The notes: a model not told the origin generated them from the sequence alone. Shown: positions 1 to 7,465, counted from the first letter of the stretch. The stretch: DNA of 7,811 nt from CAYLPU01 sp964385635 (GCA_964385635.1 CAYLPU010000157.1:1-7811); one strand, 5' to 3'. Translations and numbers: made by a program.

Positions 1-51
1 CTTTTCTCGTGAGGCAACGATTGTCTTTGGGTCACCTTTTTAGTGAGGCAA
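1..51 (+). repeat. Imperfect direct repeat upstream of the cyclase promoter
   Basis: Two similar copies lie head to tail: CTTTTCTCGTGAGGCAA at 1-17 and CTTTTTAGTGAGGCAA at 36-51. They share a 5-bp CTTTT block and a 9-bp GTGAGGCAA block (9-17 and 43-51, spaced 34 bp). The second copy ends 9 bp before the -35 box of the cyclase promoter, a position typical for an activator or repressor site. No binding protein can be named. The first copy lies at the window edge, so it may extend further left. Confidence 0.4.
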
Positions 52-60
52 TTCGGCCCC

Positions 61-89
61 TTGCTTCCGCTCGCGCTTCCTTGTATAAT
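61..89 (+). promoter_or_regulatory. Sigma-70-type promoter of the cyclase gene
   Basis: A -35 box TTGCTT (61-66) is separated by exactly 17 bp from a perfect -10 box TATAAT (84-89). Transcription would start near 96, leaving a leader of about 12 nt before the ATG at 108. The promoter lies inside the longest possible reading frame of the downstream gene, which argues that the upstream in-frame codons are not translated. Confidence 0.75.
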
Positions 90-97
90 GAGGTGTG

Positions 98-102
98 GGA
101 GG
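98..102 (+). promoter_or_regulatory. Ribosome-binding site fixing the cyclase start at 108
   Basis: GGAGG at 98-102 is followed by a 5-nt spacer and ATG at 108-110. This is the only strong Shine-Dalgarno/start pair at the 5' end of the frame. Together with the promoter at 61-89 it decides in favour of the internal ATG over the upstream in-frame start at position 9. Confidence 0.8.
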
Positions 103-107
103 AAAGG

Positions 108-2921
108 ATGTGCGGGTGGAAGCATTCCAACCTCGCGACGCGCCTGGGGCGCGTGATCATATTCTTCGTGCTGGCGGTCGTTGTGGTTGCCTTCCTCGTC
201 ACCCACGTTCTGACCTGGCACTGGTTGCGCGAGCCCTTCCTGGGTATGCTGCTGGAACCCACGCTGGTGCTCAGCCCCATGCAGGGCAGAGGATGGGCAC
301 GGTTGCAGTTCGACCCGCCACTGGAACAACCCGATCATCTGGTCGCCATTGACGGGCGACCGGTGAAGCGGTATGCTGACGTGGCGGCCATTCTGGGCGA
401 GCACGCGACGGGCGACACCATAAAGGTATCGGTCGCTCGTCCCGACGGCGCTCTGCGGGAGGAGCAGATCGCCCTTGCCCGCTTCCCGTTAAGAGACCTG
501 TTCCTGATTTTCATCATCCCCTACCTGGCGGGACTGGCTTACCTGGGTATTGGCATCTGGGTCTACTGGGTGCAGGGCTGGGGCAGGGCGGGGCAGGTCT
601 TCACTGGCCTGTGTGCTGCTGCCGCGTTGATGATCGGTGGCATCTTTGACCTCAACACCACACACCGGCTGGCCATCCTGTGGTGTGCGGCTGTGCCCTT
701 CGCGGCTGCCACCGCCATGCACCTCGCGATGGTCTTTCCACAGGAACCACGCCTTGTGCGGCGCGTCCCGATCCTGCGCTTGCTTCCCTATCTGCCTGCA
801 ACGTTCCTGGCGCTCCGCTCCGCCTTCAGTGTCTACGATGTCACCCAGCCCTGGGAGTACATCAACCAGTGGCGCAACAGTTACCTCTTCGCTGCCGCGG
901 GTATCCTCTTCCTGCTGAGCATGCTCGCCTACCGGTTGGCCAGACCCCCCTCGCCGCTGGTCCGGCAGCAGAGTCGTATCATTCTCCTGGGCGCGACGCT
1001 GGCCTTCCTGCCGGTTATGCCCTGGTTACTGCTCAACGTCCTGGGCCAGCCGGTGCCTTTTCTCACGCTTCTCTACGCTCCGCTATTCACCCTCTTTCCC
1101 CTCTCCATCGCCTACGCCATTCTACGCTACCGGCTGCTGGACGTAGACCGACTTCTCAGCCAGGGCGTGGCCTATGGGGCTTTGACCTTCCTCATCGTGG
1201 CGGCCTATTTCGCCCTCATCAACGGCCTGAGTCATTTTTTCGCGGTCAGTGCCAGCGATCCTATCCTGCTCTCCCTCTTCGTCCTAACGCTGATCTTGCT
1301 CTTTAACCCGCTGCGGAACTGGGTACAGCGGTTGGTGAACCGCGTTTTCTTCCGCGAACCGGTGGACTACTGGGCCACGCTCCAGGACTTCAGCCACGAA
1401 TTGACCCAGACGTTGGACCTGGATGCTGTGCTGGCGGAGGTGGGTAGACGGGTCAAGGAGAGCCTACATCCCGCTCGCCAGTGGGTCTGCCTTTACGACA
1501 CAGACCTGGCCTATTACATCGGGCAGCCTCTGGGGCAGGGACAGCACACCTCGTTCCCGGTCACTTTTGCGCCCGACGGTGCGCTGGTACGCCACCTCCA
1601 GGACCACCAGGGGTGTCTGTACCTGCCGGCTGAGCGAGGGTTGCCGTCCGAATTGGCCGACGAGTGGATGCAGATGGGCGCGCTGGGAGCGGTGGTCTAC
1701 GTACCTCTGCACACCCGGGAGCGACTGAGTGGCTGGCTGGCGCTGGCCCCCAAGCGCTCAGGCCAACCCTACTACTCCGACGACCTGGTCTTTCTCAGCG
1801 CGTTGGCCGATCAGTCAGCGTTGGCGGTGGAAAATGCGCGTCTCTTCGCCAGCGTGCGCCGCAATCTGGCCGCTATCACCGAGATGAAGAACCTCATGGA
1901 CGATGTGTTCAGCAGCATAGCCAGCGGTGTCATCACCACCGACATTCAAGACAAGGTGACACTCTTCAACCGTGCTGCTGAGGCCATTCTGGGCATTCGG
2001 GCCGACGAAGTGATTGGCTGCCCTTACCAACAGGTTCTGCGCCCTCTGGGGGACGATCTGCAGTCCCTGTTGAGGCTGGTCAAACACAGTGAGACTCCGG
2101 TGATGGCCTACGAAGTCCAGCCAGAACTACCCACTCGCGGGTTGGTCTGGCTGCGTATGAATCTCTCTCCTCTCAAGGATAGCCGCAATGTGACCACTGG
2201 CGTCACGATCGCGATAGATGACCTGACGGAGCGAAGGCGGTTGGAGGTCCGGATACGCCGCGTCCGGGAAACGTTCGAGCGCTACGTAGCCCCAGCCGTG
2301 GTCGAGCGGTTGCTTTCTAACCCCGAAAGCGTCCGCCTCGGAGGAGTGCGGCAGGAGATCACTAGTTTCTATGCCGACATCCGGGGGTTTACCGCTTTCA
2401 GCGAGAGAACAACGCCTGAGTTCTTGATCGAGGTACTGAACAAACATCTGACGCTGGTGGCAGGAGCGCTCCTGGCCCAGGAGGGTACGCTGGACAAATT
2501 CGTTGGTGATAGCGCGTTGGCCATCTTCAACGCCCCGGAGCCACAGGAGGATCACACCCTGCGAGCTGTGCGTGCGGCGCTGGCGATGCAGCAGGCTATG
2601 CGTGAGCACCACGCACAGGTGGACGAGGGGGAGCGGCTTCATTTCGGCATCGGCATCGCCGTCGGTGAGGCGGTGGTGGGCAACATCGGCTCAGCCGTGG
2701 TGCAGAATTTCACCGCTATCGGCGATTGCGTCAACTTCTCGTGTCGGCTCTCTGACCTGGCAGGGCCAGGCCAGATTCTCATCAGCGCCGAGGCTCATAA
2801 GCGTGTCAGTGACCACATTGAGACCAGGTCCGTCGGTGACGTGCAGGTCAAAGGTCACAGCCAGACTGACCAGGTCTACGAGGTGGTGGGGTTGAGACAA
2901 GCCGGCTTGTCACCCGAATAG
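108..2921 (+). CDS. Membrane-anchored class III adenylate cyclase with PDZ-like, multi-TM, GAF and PAS sensor modules
   Basis: Predicted 937-residue cyclase that would make cAMP from ATP in the cytoplasm under control of a large sensory region. A first membrane helix lies at about 14-34, then a PDZ-like domain at about 47-125 (motif LVAIDGRPV), which should be extracytoplasmic. About nine more helices follow (roughly 130-406), ending in the AYAILRYRLLDVDRLL element. A GAF domain (about 425-585), a PAS domain (about 595-711), a linker with the ERYVAPAVVERLL signature, and the catalytic domain (about 750-930) complete it. Ten helices put both ends inside. All class III residues are visible: metal-binding D757 and D801, adenine-binding K797 and T869 (the Lys/Thr pair of class IIIb adenylate cyclases), N876 and R880. 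It stands alone on its strand, and its last 12 bp overlap ppa on the other strand. cAMP rather than cGMP as product is inferred from K797/T869. The signal sensed is unknown. Similar sensor regions are more usually joined to histidine kinases. Confidence 0.93.
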   Translation: MCGWKHSNLATRLGRVIIFFVLAVVVVAFLVTHVLTWHWLREPFLGMLLEPTLVLSPMQGRGWARLQFDPPLEQPDHLVAIDGRPVKRYADVAAILGEHATGDTIKVSVARPDGALREEQIALARFPLRDLFLIFIIPYLAGLAYLGIGIWVYWVQGWGRAGQVFTGLCAAAALMIGGIFDLNTTHRLAILWCAAVPFAAATAMHLAMVFPQEPRLVRRVPILRLLPYLPATFLALRSAFSVYDVTQPWEYINQWRNSYLFAAAGILFLLSMLAYRLARPPSPLVRQQSRIILLGATLAFLPVMPWLLLNVLGQPVPFLTLLYAPLFTLFPLSIAYAILRYRLLDVDRLLSQGVAYGALTFLIVAAYFALINGLSHFFAVSASDPILLSLFVLTLILLFNPLRNWVQRLVNRVFFREPVDYWATLQDFSHELTQTLDLDAVLAEVGRRVKESLHPARQWVCLYDTDLAYYIGQPLGQGQHTSFPVTFAPDGALVRHLQDHQGCLYLPAERGLPSELADEWMQMGALGAVVYVPLHTRERLSGWLALAPKRSGQPYYSDDLVFLSALADQSALAVENARLFASVRRNLAAITEMKNLMDDVFSSIASGVITTDIQDKVTLFNRAAEAILGIRADEVIGCPYQQVLRPLGDDLQSLLRLVKHSETPVMAYEVQPELPTRGLVWLRMNLSPLKDSRNVTTGVTIAIDDLTERRRLEVRIRRVRETFERYVAPAVVERLLSNPESVRLGGVRQEITSFYADIRGFTAFSERTTPEFLIEVLNKHLTLVAGALLAQEGTLDKFVGDSALAIFNAPEPQEDHTLRAVRAALAMQQAMREHHAQVDEGERLHFGIGIAVGEAVVGNIGSAVVQNFTAIGDCVNFSCRLSDLAGPGQILISAEAHKRVSDHIETRSVGDVQVKGHSQTDQVYEVVGLRQAGLSPE
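2896..2911. repeat. Perfect 16-bp palindrome at the tail-to-tail gene junction
   Basis: GACAAGCC is followed directly by its reverse complement GGCTTGTC. It lies in the last codons of the cyclase and reaches into the stop codon of ppa (2910-2912). RNA from either strand could fold into a 6-bp stem with a CCGG loop. It is placed where a shared bidirectional terminator would be expected, but no T-run follows on either strand, so it is not a standard intrinsic terminator. A role in 3'-end protection or in stopping converging polymerases is possible. Confidence 0.5.
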
Positions 2922-3449
2922 ATTCTTCAAGCCCACCTGATATCGCTCCACGGCTTGCTCGATCTCTGCGTAGGCCTGCTCGAGTCCATCCCATCCCTTG
3001 CCCACGACCTTGGCGCTTTCCAGATCTTTGTAGACGCTGAAGAAGTGCGCTACCTCGTCCAGAAAGTGCGGCGGCACGTCCTCGAGTGTGCGGTACCCTT
3101 TGAAGAGTGGATCGGTGTGAGGTACGGCCAGGATTTTGTCGTCGAGTTGCTCCTTATCTACCAGGCGGAAGACTCCCAACGGTCGTGCCTCAATAACGCA
3201 GCCGGAGAAAGTTGGCTCGTTGGTCATTACCAACACATCGAGCGGGTCGCCGTCTGGGTGCAGCGTCTGGGGGACGAAGCCGTAGTCGCCGGGATAGTGA
3301 AGTGAAGAAAAGATCACCCGGTCCAGTTTGACGAAGCCGCCTTTCTCGTCGTACTCGTACTTATTACGCGACCTCTTGGGGATCTCCACGACCACGTAGA
3401 CGATTTTGGGCCAGTTAGGCCCCGGCGGTAGTTCGCGCCACAGGTTCAT
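2910..3449 (-). CDS. ppa: Inorganic pyrophosphatase, family I
   Basis: Soluble cytoplasmic enzyme that hydrolyses pyrophosphate to two phosphates with Mg2+, pulling forward nucleic acid, protein and other biosynthesis. The 179-residue length matches bacterial family I enzymes (E. coli 175). The signature DGDPLDV gives metal ligands D66, D68 and D71. Other expected active-site residues are in place: E22, K30, E32, R44, Y52, Y56, D98, D103, K105, Y140 and K141. No key residue is missing. It is the last gene of the minus-strand cluster. Its ATG lies 3 bp beyond the stop of the nuclease gene, and its Shine-Dalgarno is inside that gene, so translation is probably coupled. Its stop overlaps the cyclase coding end by 12 bp on the opposite strand. 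Confidence 0.97.
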   Translation of the reverse strand: MNLWRELPPGPNWPKIVYVVVEIPKRSRNKYEYDEKGGFVKLDRVIFSSLHYPGDYGFVPQTLHPDGDPLDVLVMTNEPTFSGCVIEARPLGVFRLVDKEQLDDKILAVPHTDPLFKGYRTLEDVPPHFLDEVAHFFSVYKDLESAKVVGKGWDGLEQAYAEIEQAVERYQVGLKNLFG

Positions 3450-3452
3450 CGG

Positions 3453-4886
3453 TCATCCTCCTTCACTCTCCTTGCTCCCAACCTGAAACACATCTCCCTG
3501 CTCCGGCACAGCCACGTCTCGCACACCCAGTTGCCTCAGCCCGTCGGCCAGCGCAGCGGCCGGACCGGGGTCACCGTGTACGATAAAAGCCTGTTGCAGG
3601 TCCCGGACGATGGGCTTCACCCAGCCTAACAACCCCTCCCGGTCGGCGTGAGCGCTGTAGCCGTTGATGGTCTCGACGCGGGCTCGCAAAGGGTACTCCT
3701 GGCCGAAAATCTTTACCACCTTCTGCCGCTCGACCAGTCGTCGCCCCAAGGTGTGCGGGGCTTGCCAACTGACAATCAGCACTGCGTTGCGAGGATCGCC
3801 GATGGTGTGCTTGAGATGGTGTTGCACCCGCCCTGCCTCGCACATTCCCGAGGCGCTGATGATGACCGCCGGCCCATCGAGGACGTTCAGCGCTTTCGAG
3901 TCCTCCGTGTTGCGGATATACCGTAGCCGGTCGAAGCCAAAGGGGTCCGGGTGGCGATCCCGGGCGATGAACGTGCTCAGTTCCTCGTCGTAGCATTCGG
4001 GGTGGAGCCGGAAGACCCCGGTCACATTTACCGCCAGGGGGCTGTCTACGAAGATAGGCACATCAGGTAGGGGCACGGTTGCCGCATCCCTACCCGCCAA
4101 TCGGTGCAGGCTGTAGACGATCTCCTGTGTGCGCCCCACGGCGAAGGCAGGGATCACGACCTTCCCACCACGGGCGTATGTCTTGCTGATCAGATTGAGC
4201 AACCGCTGCTCGGCCTGCTCGTGGTGCGGATGTACCCGGTCTCCGTAGGTGCTCTCAATGATGAGCACGTCGGCCGGCGGTGCGGGGGTCGGGTCGCGCA
4301 GGATCGGCATGTCCCGCCGCCCCAGGTCACCGCTGAAAAGCAGCCGCGTCCGCTGTTGGCTTTCTTCGATTTCCAACAGAACGATGGCCGAGCCCAGGAT
4401 GTGTCCCGCGTCGAGGAAGGTGCACTGCACTCCCGGCGCGATGAACACGGGCCGGTCGTAGCCCACGCTGACAAAGTGCTCCAGGCTGGCGATTGCATCT
4501 GCGTGGGTGTAGATCGGTTCGATCGGCGGTTGCCCCTTGCGGGCGCGCTTTTTGTTGACGTAGGCGGTGTCATGCTCCTGGATGTAGGCTGAATCACGCA
4601 GCATCGCCGAGCATAGGTCTCGTGTGGCGAAGGTGCAGTAGATCGAGCCCTGGAACCCGTTGCGCACCAGGTTGGGGATGTTACCCGAGTGATCGATGTG
4701 AGCGTGAGACAGGACGAGCGCGTCCACGCTCGCGGCGTCAAAGGGCAGGCAACGGTTGCGCTCGAAACTCTCCCGCCGCTTCCCCTGGAACAGTCCACAC
4801 TCCAGCAGGATGCGGCTCCCATTGACCGATATAAGATGCTGAGAACCTGTCACCGTCTGTGCAGCGCCAAGGAAATGTATCTCCAT
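3453..4886 (-). CDS. Metallo-beta-lactamase/beta-CASP family ribonuclease
   Basis: A 477-residue zinc-dependent nuclease of the CPSF73-like bacterial type (relatives include Thermus TTHA0252), expected to cut RNA in the cytoplasm. The MBL part carries H61-x-H63-x-D65-H66 (SHAHIDHSG), H162 (GHILGSA) and D187 (SGDLGRRD). The beta-CASP cap follows: an Asp/Glu motif at E211 (ESTYGDR), a His-rich motif around 356-360 (GRVQHHLKH followed by DPRN), and H413 in GYSAHAD, with H437 near the end. All metal ligands are present. The size fits the short two-domain form without the extra C-terminal domain of RNase J. The start ATG has a modest GAGGT at 4897-4901, 10 nt upstream. It lies 52 bp after rnd and 3 bp before ppa. 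Endo- versus exonuclease activity and the RNA targets cannot be read from sequence. Confidence 0.93.
   Translation of the reverse strand: MEIHFLGAAQTVTGSQHLISVNGSRILLECGLFQGKRRESFERNRCLPFDAASVDALVLSHAHIDHSGNIPNLVRNGFQGSIYCTFATRDLCSAMLRDSAYIQEHDTAYVNKKRARKGQPPIEPIYTHADAIASLEHFVSVGYDRPVFIAPGVQCTFLDAGHILGSAIVLLEIEESQQRTRLLFSGDLGRRDMPILRDPTPAPPADVLIIESTYGDRVHPHHEQAEQRLLNLISKTYARGGKVVIPAFAVGRTQEIVYSLHRLAGRDAATVPLPDVPIFVDSPLAVNVTGVFRLHPECYDEELSTFIARDRHPDPFGFDRLRYIRNTEDSKALNVLDGPAVIISASGMCEAGRVQHHLKHTIGDPRNAVLIVSWQAPHTLGRRLVERQKVVKIFGQEYPLRARVETINGYSAHADREGLLGWVKPIVRDLQQAFIVHGDPGPAAALADGLRQLGVRDVAVPEQGDVFQVGSKESEGG
3457..3463 (-). promoter_or_regulatory. Ribosome-binding site of ppa inside the upstream gene
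   Basis: Read on the minus strand, AAGGAGG lies 7 nt before the ppa ATG (3447-3449). It falls within the last codons of the nuclease gene, whose TGA stop is at 3453-3455. Ribosomes finishing the nuclease therefore release beside the ppa start, a layout that favours translational coupling. Confidence 0.75.
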
Positions 4887-4916
4887 AGGTAGGTTTACCT
4901 CGCTGTTATGCTTGAT

Positions 4917-4950
4917 GTTGGTACTTGATGCTCAATAGTCAGTGACCAAC
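4917..4950 (-). repeat. Weak hairpin across the rnd stop codon
   Basis: On the minus strand GTTGGT (4950-4945) pairs with ACCAAC (4922-4917). With one bulged C a further 3 bp (ACT/AGT) can form around a loop of about 15 nt. It spans the rnd stop codon (4939-4941) and part of the 52-bp gap before the nuclease gene. No T-run follows, so it is not an intrinsic terminator. It could modulate 3' processing between the two genes. The same gap contains two CTTGATG direct repeats (4911-4917, 4924-4930). Confidence 0.25.
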
Positions 4951-6075
4951 GTCCAGTATCTTCAGAATTGCCTTGCCATGAGTCCTACGCTTCCAAGGGC
5001 CCAGTCCCTCGAAGCGGGTCAAGTCCCCGATGGTACGAGGATTCTGCTCGGCCAGCGCCCATAAGACGGTGTTGCTGACAATAACGTCAACGTCCACCCC
5101 GCGCTCCGCTGCCACCTGCTTACGCCAGGCACGCAGCGCCTGGAAACGCGCCACCTCCGCTTCTGAATGGCGGCGGGGTGGCGGAGGTGGCTCGGGCGGG
5201 CGGGCACGCACCCCTCGCCCAAGTGCCCGCAGAATGCGCTCTCCGTACCGGCGCACGTGGTAGGGCTTCAGGCCAGGCACATCGGCCAACTCTTTTGGTG
5301 TACGAGGGCGGGTCTGGGCCAATGCAACCAGTACGCGGTCGTTGAGCACCTTGAAGGGAGGACGGCCATGGCGACGGGCCTCCCGGTCGCGCCAGACGTA
5401 GAGTTCGCGCAACACTGCCTGCTCGTGCCCGGTCAGATCACGGACTCCCTTGACGCGCCTGAAGCTCTCCGGGTCGAAGGCGTGGGACACAGGCTCGGAG
5501 GTGGCGACTTGGTCGAAAATCTCCCGCGCTTCCTCCCAACGTCCTTTCTGCATCAGTGCGTCGGCCTGGAGATGGCGGAGGGGCAACAGATAGTGGGTGT
5601 CCAGGCAGGCATAGGCCAGTGCCTCTGGCTCCAGGGGGCGCTTGCCCCAGTTGTAGCGCTGGTAGCGCTTGTTGGTGCGCACGCCAAAGGTCTCTTTCAA
5701 CACGTCACCCAGTCCCACATGGGGCCAGCCCAGGATGCGCGCGGCCCACATTGTGTCGAATAGATTGGCGAAGCGAAAGCCGAAGTCTCGCTTGAGGCAC
5801 ATCACGTCGTACTCAGCGGCGTGGAAAACCTTCTGTACCCCAGGGTCGGTGAAGATAGGAGCCAGCGGCGAGAGATCCAGGCCGGCCAGTGGGTCCATGA
5901 CGTAGTCAGCACCGGGGATGGAGAACTGGATCAGGCACACGCGCTCCTGGTAGGCGTAGAGGGAGTTGGACTCGGTGTCCACGGCGATGGCAGGCTGGTC
6001 GGAGAGAGCCTCCACCAGCGCCGCCAGTTGTGGCGGAGAAGTGACGACGACTGGCGGCGGTAGTGATGAGGTCAT
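4939..6075 (-). CDS. rnd: Ribonuclease D (DEDDy 3'-5' exonuclease with two HRDC domains)
   Basis: A 378-residue 3'-to-5' exoribonuclease that in E. coli trims the 3' ends of tRNA and other stable RNAs. The DEDDy site is complete: D33 and E35 (AVDTES), D90 (HAAEYDV), and Y155 with D159 (YACLD). HRDC domains lie at about 213-288 and 305-375, joined by a proline-rich linker (about 290-302, five prolines in a row). Length matches E. coli RNase D (375). The ATG at 6075 is preferred: AGGGG lies 4 nt upstream, the protein then begins MTSSLPPPVV as I recall for related proteins, and the eleven codons before it (SHRSLSTSRGK) include several codons rare elsewhere here. The alternative ATG at 6111 overlaps the mgtE stop as ATGA and has AAGG upstream, giving 390 residues. 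It follows mgtE and precedes the second nuclease, so it is likely co-transcribed with both. Confidence 0.92.
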   Translation of the reverse strand: MTSSLPPPVVVTSPPQLAALVEALSDQPAIAVDTESNSLYAYQERVCLIQFSIPGADYVMDPLAGLDLSPLAPIFTDPGVQKVFHAAEYDVMCLKRDFGFRFANLFDTMWAARILGWPHVGLGDVLKETFGVRTNKRYQRYNWGKRPLEPEALAYACLDTHYLLPLRHLQADALMQKGRWEEAREIFDQVATSEPVSHAFDPESFRRVKGVRDLTGHEQAVLRELYVWRDREARRHGRPPFKVLNDRVLVALAQTRPRTPKELADVPGLKPYHVRRYGERILRALGRGVRARPPEPPPPPRRHSEAEVARFQALRAWRKQVAAERGVDVDVIVSNTVLWALAEQNPRTIGDLTRFEGLGPWKRRTHGKAILKILDVGH

Positions 6076-6107
6076 CTTACCCCTACTTGTGGAAAGCGAT
6101 CGGTGGC

Positions 6108-7457
6108 TCATATCAGCCTTGGCAAAACCATCGTGGCCAGGCTTAAGTAGATGAAGTAGCCGCAGGTGTCGGTGATGGTGGTGACCAGGATAGGGGAGGC
6201 CAGGGCCGGGTCGAACCGCAGAACCTGCATCGTCACCGGGACCAGTGCACCGGCGATGCCTGCGCCGATCATGTTTAGGAGAGTGGCAAGCCCCACGACG
6301 ACCCCTAGCATCGGCGTCCCTTTCCATATCAGCGCGACGAAAGCAATCAGGCCGCCGATGGCGATGCCGTTTGACAGGCCGATGAGCGCCTCCCGGCCCA
6401 GGGTGCGAAGCCCGTCGCGGGGGCTGAGTTCGCCCAGGGCCAGCCCGCGCACCGTGACGGTGAGCGTCTGGGTGCCGGCGCTGCCGCTGACGCCAGCGAC
6501 GAAGGGAAAAAAGGCGGCCAGGATAGCCACGCTGGCGATGGTGTTCTCAAAGAGGCTCAGGATGGTGGCGGAGGCCAGCGCCGTACCTAGGTTGAGCACC
6601 AGCCAGGGCAGGCGAGTCCGCAGGGCGGCGGGGACCGATATGTCTGAGGGATGCTCCTCCAACACGCCACCCAACCGGTAGATGTCCTCCGTTGCCTCGT
6701 CCTCCAGCACCTCTACCAGGTCGTCGTGGGTGATGAGGCCCAGCAGGCGCCCCGTGTCGTCCACGACGGGCAGGGCCAGCAGGTCGTAGCGGGCCATCAG
6801 GCGAGCCGCCTTCTCTTGGTCGGTGTCGGCCCGCACGGTGATGACGTCGGGGTCCATAATCTCCTCGACGTGGGTCCAGGGAGGGACGACGACCAATTGC
6901 CGCAGGGAGACCACGCCCACCACCCGGACCTCCTCATCCACGACGAAGAGGTAATAGACGTTCTCCGTTTCCGGCGCGACCGCTCGCAGATAGGCGATGG
7001 CTCCCTCAGCCGTCATCTCCTTGTGGAGCATAACCCTGGCGGAGGTCATCAGGCCGCCGGCGCTCTCGTCGGCGTGGATCAGCAGCGGGCGGACCTCCCC
7101 GGGCTCCTCCATCACGGTCAGGACCTCGGCCGCCCGCTCCGGCGTGATGTCGCCCAGGAGATCGGCTGCCTCGTCCGGCTCCATCTCATCCAGGATGCGA
7201 GCCAGTTCCCCCACCTTCAGGCGTGCGGCGATTTCCGCTGCCTCTTCCTCCTCCAGCTCCTCCAAGATGTCGGCGGAGTCCTCCAGATCGAGGCGCGGCA
7301 GGAGTTGGTCTTGTTCGGTGGGGGGCAGTTCGCCGAAGAGGTCGGCCTGGTCGGGTGGCCGGAGCGCTTCCACCAGCGCGGCGGCTTGGTTCCAGTTCCC
7401 CTCGGCTAGTGCTTCCCGCACCTGTTCGAGGATGACGTCCACATCTACGCGATTCAC
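6108..7457 (-). CDS. mgtE: MgtE-family magnesium channel/transporter
   Basis: A 449-residue inner-membrane Mg2+ channel of normal family length. The N-terminal acidic superhelical domain (about 10-130, including LEELEEEEAAEIAARL) and two CBS domains (about 137-200 and 201-262) form the cytoplasmic Mg2+ sensor. A connecting helix (about 263-283) and five membrane helices (about 284-449) form the pore. D430 (VTTITDTCGY) matches the conserved pore aspartate of the last helix. The motif after the second helix reads GVSGSAGTQ (322-330), where most relatives have a GGN-x-G-x-Q form, so serine 326 replaces the usual asparagine. The start is GTG at 7455-7457, supported by AGGAGG 8 nt upstream. It is the first gene of the minus-strand cluster. 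The short leader (about 21 nt) leaves no room for a magnesium riboswitch, so control is likely through channel gating or an upstream operator. Confidence 0.96.
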   Translation of the reverse strand: MNRVDVDVILEQVREALAEGNWNQAAALVEALRPPDQADLFGELPPTEQDQLLPRLDLEDSADILEELEEEEAAEIAARLKVGELARILDEMEPDEAADLLGDITPERAAEVLTVMEEPGEVRPLLIHADESAGGLMTSARVMLHKEMTAEGAIAYLRAVAPETENVYYLFVVDEEVRVVGVVSLRQLVVVPPWTHVEEIMDPDVITVRADTDQEKAARLMARYDLLALPVVDDTGRLLGLITHDDLVEVLEDEATEDIYRLGGVLEEHPSDISVPAALRTRLPWLVLNLGTALASATILSLFENTIASVAILAAFFPFVAGVSGSAGTQTLTVTVRGLALGELSPRDGLRTLGREALIGLSNGIAIGGLIAFVALIWKGTPMLGVVVGLATLLNMIGAGIAGALVPVTMQVLRFDPALASPILVTTITDTCGYFIYLSLATMVLPRLI

Positions 7458-7465
7458 AGCACTTT

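Noticed and set aside
9..107. In-frame extension of the cyclase N-terminus to position 9
   Set aside because: The stretch contains the promoter boxes and the Shine-Dalgarno for ATG 108. Its translation does not look like part of the protein.
4887..4938. Separate promoter for the beta-CASP nuclease gene in the 52-bp gap
   Set aside because: The best match (TTGAGC and CATAAC) has 19-bp spacing and only a four-of-six -10 box, too weak to call.
5168..5205. GC-rich low-complexity run as a repeat element
   Set aside because: It encodes the proline-rich linker between the two HRDC domains of RNase D in frame, which explains it.
6076..6327. In-frame upstream extension of rnd into mgtE
   Set aside because: The extra N-terminus is rich in Arg, His and Gly and is read from the other frame of the mgtE membrane region. 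RNase D proteins start shortly before the DxE motif.
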